DNA from: Paramacrobiotus metropolitanus
Taxonomy: Eukaryota > Tardigrada > Eutardigrada > Parachela > Macrobiotidae
Reading direction: 5' to 3'
Length of the DNA: 64,000 nucleotides
Assembly (NCBI RefSeq): GCF_019649055.1
Contig: NW_026570279.1
Coordinates: forward strand, 496,001 to 560,000
Shown piece after piece: positions 55,073 to 64,000 of this stretch (the first letter of the stretch is position 1; each line of letters starts with the position of its first letter). Position numbers and translations under genes: made by a program. Under the pieces are notes generated by a model. That model did no database searches. It was given only the letters and a program-made list of their open reading frames with translations, and was not told the DNA's origin.

Positions 55073-57942
55073 TTATTTGCTGCCCTGCAAAGCCTGTCCA
55101 ACGCGGCATACGATCAAAGCAATCTGCTTCATCGCGTTATCGTTTATCTGGGATTCCTTCGATTGCTCACCGAACAACATAACAAATATATCCTTCGCTT
55201 CGTTACTATAATCCAAAATGCAACAGCTAACTTGATCTGCCATTGTTGCCAGTTCTTGCCTGGCCGGTCCGGACAGTTTCCCAATAGCATTCGTGACGCG
55301 TTTCTCCAGCGCTCTCGCGGTAGACAACCCAGTGGAGATCAGCACAACAGCACGGAAATCCGCATACTTAGGGCTAATCTTCCTGTAAACAATTTCAGTT
55401 TTAAGGATCACAGCAGTAATATACTGTATTTAATCTTTCAATAATTTTAAAAGTTTTAATTATTACTCAAGATCGGTAACGCTTAGTCTACTTGATTTAC
55501 CGTGCACAAGCTACAAACTCCTGCGTAATCTTCCAGCCATCTTCGAAGCGGCCATCACTGTAGTACATCCGCGCTAATTCCCAGCCGCAGATATACCGAA
55601 AGTGCGCATCGGGTTGTAGTGTGCCGGCAGCGTCCAGTTCCTTGTAGAGATGTATCAGCAACGCCGAGCGCAACTCCTGTGGGTAGTTGTTTTTAATGGC
55701 CTGATGCTGCTGCATGAAACAGCGGAATAGCCTCAATCGTTCGCCATTGAGGGCTCCGCATTCTGAGCAAGCTGGCAGAGCACGGCTGTCGCTCGGAATA
55801 CGATTCGTGCATCCGACCGTCACACACTGCAGTGGATTGATGTCTGCATCCTAAATTATATCGTTTATGTTTCAGTTACAAGTTTTGATGATCGGCTTAA
55901 AGATTTCAATAACGTACATATACTTCTGTGCACTTGCGACAAGTACACGGGAAACCGTGACGTCTTTCGAATTGTATCCGCCGCTCCAGTCTTGTCAAAC
56001 AGAATGGCTCATCCGTGTCGTTGTAACGCAACTGAAAAACGACGCAATATATAATTACTGATGTTAAATATCTATAACCTATAAGGAAAAGCTTTTTACC
56101 GAACTACTGGTGTCAGTGGCTGATGTATATGTACTGGAAAATGGAAAGAGACAAGGGAAAGTCTCCAAAACCAATATTGTTTGTTTGCGGCTGGGATGAT
56201 GTCGCCAACACATTTTCGGTACTTACATCTTTAAGTCCACTAAATTGCTGAATATCTTCCACGGCATGTATTAGCAATCGTCGTCCGCGGCAGTTCAGCA
56301 CTACATTGATATCCCAACACACCGGCGTCATACGTCCTCTTGGTGCTTCCGGATACACCGCTCTGCCAATCGGTGCGCCGGGGGAGAACACTTCGTATAT
56401 TGGCACGCCATTATACTTGAGAATTCTACTGCAGACCATGAACTTCCAGTAGGGATCTTCGGATGGCATGGGATTCTCCGACTCCGCAACGTATTGTCTG
56501 CGAAGCCTCAGCCATTAGGGAGTTAAAGCATCAGTGTTGCGAAATGAATTATCTACCTTGGTTGCTTTATCCGCTGCACTTCCGGTTGTAGGGGATTCTT
56601 GGGCATCGATAACAGAAGATCTATGACAGATTTGCGACCCATTCCCGGGATATCCATCATCGCGTTCTTCTGAAAACCAAAGAACATGCTTGCAAACCAA
56701 CCGTTTACAGTACCCCGTTAGTACAGAAAACGCCCTTTTGTAATTTACGCTATCGATCCTACTGCAATATCGTAATGAAATTCTGCTCACGAACATTTAA
56801 TATGTTTCTGTTTTAAAAAATTATGAAATTTAAAACTCCAAATCCGCTGCAACGTGCAAAAGCTTAATGTGATCAGCAGCAACTGGAACAGGCGACGGGT
56901 CCTTATGAGGAAAGAGAGGAACGCGGCTCCCTTCGACTGGTTCGTGATAACGAGTTAGCAAACTACATGGGCTATGACGAAGATCCAAGTATTCATAGAT
57001 TGACGGAATTGTTTTGTCGTGCGTCTTCAATCGGTTGAAGATTCAATTCGGATGAGCTTACAGTATATTTTCAAACTCTTATGCTGGAGACCAGAATAGA
57101 AAGATATAACTTATCCGGGAGCATAAACTGCGAAGGGGGTGTTTTGTTCAATAACCACAGCACGTTTCTATAAAAAGCTCCTAATTTTATAAAAAGCTTT
57201 TAATTCTTGAGTGGGTAATGATGGCCGTAGTGATTTGACTCATGACTGTTATGTCGCGACGTAAAAGTAATAAAGATACCTTATGCGTAAAAAAAGCTGC
57301 TTGCTCCGTATGCTAACACGAAGCAGGTCATCTTCAAATTTAAACAGAAATGCTACGTGGCTGTACACCACACCCTAAGATGTTCGGGTCTCTAATAAAA
57401 TCAGATTTTTACCGTCATTTTGTTGATCAACTTTTTGGTCAAATCGTAATCGACAGCGGCGGCGATGATATTTTTCGGCGAGGGACTGCTGCCGGAAGTT
57501 TGGGAATCCGTTGGGCGGGCCGCCATTTCTTCAATCGGGTCTTTGCTGCCGATCTCTTTGAGGAGCGCGCACTCCAGTTTATGCTCCACTTTCCAGTCAG
57601 CCGCCTATTTAATTTAAATCAAAAGCACGCTTTATACGCAAACTGCAGTCATCTCCAGCCACTATGCCGATGCTTCGAAGTGTTTTACCTTGGGTTTTTT
57701 ACTACTGTTCCATATTGGTTTAATAAATAAAGTTAGGGTACCTGACAAGCAGCAGTGCAGTAGCGATGCAACTGGCATCCCGAACATGTGCGTAATCCGG
57801 GGCTTTCCTGCAGACAGTAAGCGCAATGTGTTTTGTAGGCAGTCCTCTCCAGCATCCATACCATCGGTTCACAGGACATCACCAGCTCGCCAGCAAGTAC
57901 ACAACGGCGACCACCGTTGGGCAAAGTGCCCTTTGCCTCCAT
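55073..57942 (-). CDS. SMYD-like gene 3 (MYND finger, split SET-like), 7 exons, 516 aa
   Basis: Exons: 57942-57742, 57604-57413, 56669-56557, 56497-56227, 56031-55918, 55850-55501, 55382-55073; phases consistent throughout and no stops. An in-frame Met at 58029 exists, but a good acceptor (TTTCCTACAG) at 57973 suggests the leader is spliced and 57942 is the start. N-terminal SET segment GGRRCVLAGELVMSCEP; MYND CAYC-x9-CSGCQLHRYCTAACQ...WKVEHKLEC; linker PGMGRKSVIDLLLSMP; SET core ending MTPVCWDIN (56331-56305) in place of NHSCxPN; RYNDTDEP keeps the Tyr near the usual catalytic position; PCTCRKC and CSECG cysteines; helical C-terminus ending LQGSK. Convergent with gene 2. Probably nuclear or cytosolic; enzymatic activity doubtful. 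Confidence 0.9.
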
Positions 57943-57972
57943 TTTCACTGGGATCGCCCGCACGAACGAAAA

Positions 57973-58777
57973 CTGTAGGAAATAAATACTCAGTGTTTGA
58001 AAATCAGAATCTAGGTGCGATGATTTCAAGGAAGATTTGCGAAATTATACTGGCTACAACAGCATCGACAGAACTGCGATCAGGCGTTGAATCATATCCA
58101 TTGCACTGAGCCGTTAGCATCCGGATCAGAAATGCGCACTTGCGCAGCGTGCGAAATGCTCATGCTGCATGCTCTGGTACGTACTACGTACACTGTACTG
58201 CACATAGTACACACTAGTACTACAATGTCATACTGTACTACATAAAATTTAGTACGTACATACTGCAGTCGCATTACACAATAATTATGTAATAAAATAA
58301 TTATTATTTTTAGCGTATTGGTCGCTAAATAAAAGACGCTGCTAGGTCGCTGCTTGATGAATCACGCTTGACGAAATTGTACAGACTGTAAGAAAGTACC
58401 TCACTGTAACTAATGCTGTAGTCTGTATGACTATGATGTATGCTCATCCCTTATCCTCTGTTTCCCTATTACTGCACGCGCCAGTGCGTTCCAAAAAAGA
58501 CGTGGCGAATCTTGTCTGGCCTTTATGGGAAATCAATACCATTCTCGAGTACCGCAGCTGTTGGATTCTCCCAGTTCGTTGACAGAGAGTACTGGATGGA
58601 CATGGGCAACCAGTATTTCCTCCAGTAGCGGTTAGTCTCTGGGGTGGATATAGAACACGCCCGGAATCCGTACTATCTGAACATTTTCTCTTCACCTGGT
58701 TGCAGTGGCCGCATCGGTTCTACGTATGCACCTGAGATCTGAGAAGTGAGAACTGACCAACCCAACCAACCGACCAA
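57973..58777. other. Intergenic stretch with GTAC-rich patch
   Basis: 58165-58265 is dense in GTAC/AGTAC words. ORFs at 58440-58695 on both strands are unrecognised. Upstream region of gene 3 is expected here. Confidence 0.35.
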
Positions 58778-59260
58778 CACCTGCGCGCCCACCTGCTGGT
58801 AACCACTGCGTTGTCTACCGCGGAAGCTCTGGAAAAGCGAATTCCGATGACGTCAGTGAGCTGACAGCACCCGAAGCAAAAGCTGGAAGCATTGGCAACA
58901 GAATTGTGCTGCCTCATTTTGGATTGTGCTGAAGAAGCGAAGAGCACTTTCATTGTATTGTTTGGTAAGGAGACGCTAGAAGCCTAGATAAACGATGCTA
59001 TGATGGAGCGGGTCACTTCATAATTAAACCGTATTAAACTGTATCATAATTAAACCGCTGCGGGTGGCTTCCTAATTAAACCGTATTAAGCAGAAGTTTC
59101 ACGCCAGAAAATAAGGAAGTTTTGGGTTTGTTTAATTATGTGTTTGCTGATATTGCCTGTTGAATCCGACGTTGCGCTTGTAGTTTTAGAAACCGCAAAA
59201 ATAGCTCACCTGCAAGATTGTTGAGTGTTCTTTGCTACCTTTTGTTAATCCACCGGCAAC
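58778..59260 (+). pseudogene. SMYD-like exon 7 plus 3' flank relic
   Basis: Closely follows exon 7 and 3' flank of gene 2 (52966-53350): RAHLLVTTALSTAEALEKRIP, then a 1-nt deletion, later frames KQKLEALATELCCLILDCAE and FIVLFGKETLEA with a stop, and a three-fold TAATTAAACCGTATTAA expansion near the end. The match continues through the untranslated sequence (GTGTTTGCTGAT, CTTTTGTTAATCC), so this was a genomic, not retro-, duplication. The other exons are absent. Confidence 0.85.
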
Positions 59261-60599
59261 CGAGCGGTCTGAATGAGCATCCGTGAGCCTACCAGAACAG
59301 GTTCCATTTGATTACTTATTTGAAACAGGACTTTGATTATCCCAAATTGCAGGCTTTTACTGTACCTCGTTTTCTTCAAACATTCTTACAGAATGCCCGA
59401 ATCTTATGCCTTGGTATTAGCAAGTATTTAAGTAACAATGATACGACAATGAATAAAATGAAGTCAAAAAATTGTGAGGATGCATGAGGAATACTCAAGG
59501 GATACGGCGGGACACTGCCAGCACAGTAAGCACTAGCAAAAAAATGTCTCGAAAAATTTAACGTGCATTGATAACTCAACGAGGGAATGCCGCATATCTG
59601 CAAGTAGGTACATTAAATAATCTGTGTTAAACAAATTCGTCTAACGTACGAATTATTTCTCGTAGCCTATAACACGCAATAGCATCACTGGTAACATCAG
59701 TAATTTCGAACCGCAAAAACGGAGACTGTGTAAGCTTACCGCTGCACCAAACTCCCATTTCGTCTGCATAAAAACCCACATTCTACTTAATTACTGAAGT
59801 CATAAAGGTAAGACAAAAACCATCGTATTATAATACGACCAAACTTATTTTGTTATGTAATATTTCTCGATTTAATGTTTAAAAAATCTGCTGTAGCTGC
59901 TAACTAAACCAATAAATATTCCTCACATTTCCGTGTACCAGAATCGGTGGTGCAATCTCACCGCGCGGCTACAGTATACTTTGAATACGAATTTGAAGAA
60001 GAAATCTCGCCACGCACTACTTTCCAATAAAAAAATTTAAACAAACAGAATAAGTAGCATGCCGCTCAAACGCCCTGGATTGAATTAATATGCAGTTGTA
60101 TGACCTCTTCCGTAATGAAAACACAGAGAAAAATTTGCGTAACGAGACAGCCCACCAGTTTCTGGAGATTGACCCTTCCTCATCTTCGCACTGCGCTCAT
60201 GACGGCCTGCGATTGTGTGAAGGGAATTGTTCCTACACGTGCTTTCTAATGCACTTCCGTGATTGTTCTAGCATTTCCGTTCCGCTAATTTTTTCTAACT
60301 GTACAAGATTCTAATGAGTAAAAGCTCGCTGACCAGTTCTGCGTTTCAGTTCTGGTGATCGGTTTTATAGAAAATTTTCAAACGGCTATTTGGGAAGATT
60401 GTAGATTAGGATGGTGACGTTTTTGCGGCGGCAAAGGTAAAGTCTAAAAAGGTAAAAGGTAAAACAGAAAGACAAAGGGGAACTTTGCGGACCCTTATTA
60501 TAACCTGTACTTAAGAAATCATTTGTTTGAAATCGGTGTACTGTGTACAGATACACACTGCACAATACGGTACAAGGAAGACTACTGCGAGTAGCTGGT
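59261..60599. other. Intergenic stretch without recognised genes
   Basis: Unrecognised ORFs at 59376-59603 (minus) and 60090-60314 (plus, Cys-rich, 74 codons). Nothing else supported. Confidence 0.3.
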
Positions 60600-60636
60600 G
60601 TGCAATAAACACTACCTTGGGTAGTGTTTATTGCAC
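60600..60636. repeat. Perfect 17-bp inverted repeat, 3-nt spacer
   Basis: GTGCAATAAACACTACC (60600-60616) pairs with 60620-60636. It lies ~270 bp 3' of SMYD gene 4 and could be a terminator-like or structural hairpin. Confidence 0.85.
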
Positions 60637-60906
60637 TTAAAAACGAATATTTGTTGAAATCCCATTCCATCCACGCACGAATTAAACATACTTCATAAAC
60701 TCCATCTTATTATGGTGACAAGATTAACGCTAAATGGGTTAAAATGTTCCGGGGAAAATTAGTAAAAGTTTAAAAATTATCAATAGTTTTGCAAATCCAC
60801 CGCAGACAACATCATATACGAGTATTTTTTTAAACCCAAAAAAACATTGGCTGACTGAATTAAAAAAAAAACGGAACACAGTAAAAGAAAAAAAAAAATG
60901 CTTGCA

Positions 60907-63849
60907 TTACTTGTTGTCGCGAAAAGCCTGTTCAATGCAGAATATCATGGAGACCACATCCTTCACCGCCGTATCATTTATCTGGGCTTCCTTGGACCGC
61001 TGATCGTACAATGCCCCAATAATATTGTTGGATTCGTGGACATATCCCAAAATGAGACTGGACACTTGAGCAACTAGTGTCTGCAGCTCTTGCTTCGCCG
61101 GTCTCGTCAGCTTACCAGTTGCATTCAGGACGTGCTGTTCCACCGCCTGGGCGGTAGACCTCCCAGCGTACATCAGTACAGTAGCACGAGACGTTGCAAA
61201 CATCGGACAAATGTTCCTGAAGGCCATAAGTAATTACACAATTTATACCGTACTCACTACGATAACCATTGCAAGTAAAAGATAAACGTTATAAAGCAGA
61301 CATGAGTAACTACGATAAACGTTATAAAGCCGATACGAGTAACTACCGAATTTACCGGGCACAGGTGACAAACTCCTTCATCATATTCCAGCCGTCTTTG
61401 AAGCGACCTTCATTGTAATACTTTTGAGCTAATTTCCAGCCACAGACAGATCGGAAATGCGCATCCGGCTGCAGGATACCGGCAGCGTCCAACTCCTTGC
61501 AAAGCTGCATAATCATGTCCGTGTGCAACTCGCTGGGACAGCTTTTCTTTATCATCTCGTGCTGCTGCATGAATCGGCGCAACTGCGTCAACCTTGCACT
61601 GTTGATGGCACCGCATTCCGAGCAGGCTGCAAGTGCGCGGCTATCGCTCGGAATTCGATTGGAGCATCCTACCGTCACACACTGTAGTGGATTGACGTCC
61701 GCATCCTTGCAATATAAATCAAGGTTTAGCGGTAGCTTCTAGCACGATTATTTTGATAACATACATATGCTTCCGAGCATTTCCGACAAGTGCAAGGACG
61801 CCAATGACGCTCCTCGAATTCAGCGCGCCGTTCAACTCTTGTCAGACCGAACGGTTCCACCATATGGCTGTAGCGCAGCTGAAAGAGATACTTCGATATG
61901 GCCATCATTTTGTACAATTGCACTGTGGGGATCAAAATAACTCGGCCAAATTAACAGCTGCTCTTGCAGGCTACTACTTTAAAAAACTGGTAAAAAAACT
62001 ACTACTTTAAAAAAATGCCGACCATTGTACAGTACAATCTGCATTATGAACAGAAAAACTGAGATAGAATTAAAAACGGAGATGTTAGCTGCTTTTACTT
62101 TTTTGCCGTATTGAGATTTGAATAAATATTTGTAGGAGTTGGAAGATTTACATAAATAGCCATCCAGCATACAGCGATTCACACATTATCACTCGCGTAA
62201 CTTGGCCGAAAATGCCAGGCAGTCAGAAAACTTTGAAATGTTAATTTTGCGCATATTCACCTACATCACAAGTGCAATCAACTCCCAACCGCTTAGCCAA
62301 GATTAGTTTTACTAGACTCATAATATTATTACGTATTCGGCACTTCGTGTAGGCGTGGGCAACTTACATCTGCAATGCCGGTAAACTGCGGAATACCCTC
62401 CACGGTACGTATAAACAGCCTCCGTCCGCGGCGCAACAGCACCACATTGATATCCCAGCACACCGGCGTCATCCCTCCCAACGGTGCTTGTGGATATACG
62501 GCTACGCCGATTGGTGTACTGGGCTTGCGTATATCGTAGATTTCCACAGCGTTATAAGAGAGACATTTACAGTAAGCAATGAATTCCACAGAAGTCATAT
62601 TGGCTGCCCTGCGATTTCCCGACTCCATGGAGGACTGTCTGCGAAACAGCAACCAATAAGAAGTTGAAACGGAACCATTACTTGATAATGTCCGGTCGGG
62701 TTCACAACCCACATGCAGATTTACCGCCCTTGCCGAAGATTGAGCTACATGCTCTGTTGTTATTTGCTGTATGCCCGTAACTTACTCTTCTTGCGTCATT
62801 TTGGGATTTTTCGGCAACATGAACAGAAGGTCTTTAACAGATTTCGAACCCATTTCCGGGATGTCCATCACCGCTTTCTTCTAGAGTACCATGAGAAGAT
62901 TACAATCGGTGAGATGACACTGGTAATACGACTGTCGACTGAAGGAAATTTTGTTAAGATTGTACTTCGGTTTTCCTCATATTTCGGTCACTTTCATTAT
63001 ACAGTTGCATATTTCAGTCACGAGAAAACAAAATTTCCTAGCAAAACAAAATTCATGGAAATGATTAGTTTTCATAAAAACGATTTCTATCATTAAATCT
63101 TACACTCAAACATCAAATAAACTTTTTGAAAAACAAAGCAAATAACACAAGTGTAATATCTTAGGTCTAGTATTTTATTAGAAGTATTACCGTTTTGTAA
63201 TAGTGCAAAGAGTCAACTGAAATACATTCAACGTTGTAACCGAGGCTTAACATGTCCGGTTGCTGCCAGGTCACAACAATAACAGCAATTAACCAAGCCG
63301 CAAGTCTGACAGCCTGTATTTTTTTAATAGGGGCAAGTAAAAACACACTATTGCGCAGTTAGTTTTACTTCCGGCAAAACTAATTTTGCTAATCATTATC
63401 GCAGTGTCGCGAAAAGCTACATTTCATTAGGTCTTTCTCTCTGTCATGACAACCACCTTCGAAACAATAAGACTTCCGTTACAAGGAAAACGACTTGTCT
63501 ATCGAATCGGGTAAAGATACGAAACATCATAGAGAAAACTAAACCGGGTGCTGGTGCCAAATGGGTCATCTCGCAGGGCCTCATGGTATGAATGTTAGTG
63601 AAGGGTGCGAGGCGACTTCACATCCTGACCCGGATCCGTCTTCTGATAAAACCGGTTGCTTACCTCAAGTTTATTGATCAACTTTTTAGTGAGATCATGG
63701 ACGACGAAGGCAGCCTTAACGCGTGTGGGGAAGCTGTCCGCTGTTCCGGAACCCGCCGTTATGCCCGCCGCTGCCGCAACTGTTTCCATGCTTTCCGTCT
63801 TCTTAAGCGTCGCGCATTCTAGTTTGTGTTCCATTTTCCAGTCAGCGAC
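60907..63849 (-). CDS. SMYD-like gene 4, exons 2-7 (5' exon beyond window)
   Basis: Exons: 63849-63664, 62880-62786, 62638-62368, 61878-61765, 61705-61356, 61216-60907; all GT-AG, phases consistent, 441 codons visible plus stop. Exon 2 starts with the end of the MYND finger (VADWKMEHKLEC), so exon 1 with the Cys pairs must lie past base 64000. Exon 3 is 18 bp shorter than in the others (lost the QPE-type segment). SET core reads MTPVCWDIN (62472-62446). Exon 5: LRYSHMVEP and PCTCRKC; exon 6: GCSNRIPSDS and CSECG; exon 7 ends FRDNK. No stops or frameshifts seen. Same strand as genes 1 and 3. Confidence 0.85.
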
Positions 63850-64000
63850 CTGACACCAATGAAACATGCGATAAACAGCGCGTTTAACGCGGCTTGGAAA
63901 CGGCAATGGGGATGCTCCTAAATTTTTATGGTCTTGCACCTACAGATCTGTATCGCTGCCTTTCACTGAGCTTTGCAGGATAACAGTTCAGACACGTAGC
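63850..64000 (-). other. Part of intron 1 of SMYD gene 4
   Basis: Upstream of acceptor GGTGTCAG. No MYND exon is seen before the window ends. Confidence 0.6.

Overview
This looks like repeat-rich nuclear DNA of an invertebrate animal. Genes are split by short GT-AG introns, and the repertoire (SMYD-like genes, a rhodopsin-like GPCR, Harbinger and MULE DNA transposons, LINE and Ty3-type relics) is metazoan. The divergent GPCR family and expanded SMYD-like family would suit a small ecdysozoan such as a tardigrade, but that placement is a weak inference. I see no prokaryotic operons, CRISPR arrays, rRNA or convincing tRNA genes.

Layout. 1-1.9 kb: 3' part of a PIN-nuclease-like gene with C-terminal membrane segments. 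2.6-5.3 kb: a Harbinger transposon with an intact Myb-like gene and a broken DDE transposase. 5.3-11.8 kb: almost no coding signal, with AT-rich DNA, several minisatellites, a TTAATCGG cluster and a perfect palindrome. 11.9-12.4 kb: an unassigned Cys-rich ORF. 12.6-15.0 kb: two candidate non-autonomous DNA elements. 15.1-19.0 kb: a decayed MULE transposase with a SWIM finger and an LTR-like insert in its intron. 19.5-26.5 kb: mainly non-coding repeats. 26.6-32.3 kb: a small secreted-protein ORF, a second copy of a minisatellite, one intact GPCR gene and two GPCR pseudogenes. 37-42.5 kb: Ty3/gypsy Gag-protease and LINE reverse-transcriptase relics. 43.2-43.9 kb: an orphan restriction-like endonuclease domain of LINE type.

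42.5-64 kb is the most interesting part: a local array of SMYD-like (MYND zinc finger plus split SET) genes in both orientations. I could assemble seven-exon models with matching phases. Gene 1 (48150-44588, minus) encodes 540 aa. Gene 2 (50591-53249, plus) is intact except for a 19-bp insertion in exon 1. Gene 3 (57942-55073, minus) encodes 516 aa. Gene 4 (63849-60907, minus) lacks only exon 1, which lies beyond the window. Three relics (two of exon 1, one of exon 7) show continuing birth and death. In every copy the canonical SET motif NHSCxPN is replaced by a shared M-[TK]-P-V-C-W-D-[IV]-N motif, and the N-terminal GxG motif is not evident. The family therefore looks like a catalytically altered SMYD branch that keeps its zinc-binding and C-terminal helical parts.

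A second theme is long, perfect or near-perfect palindromes with spacers of 1-3 nt, several of them between or next to the SMYD genes.
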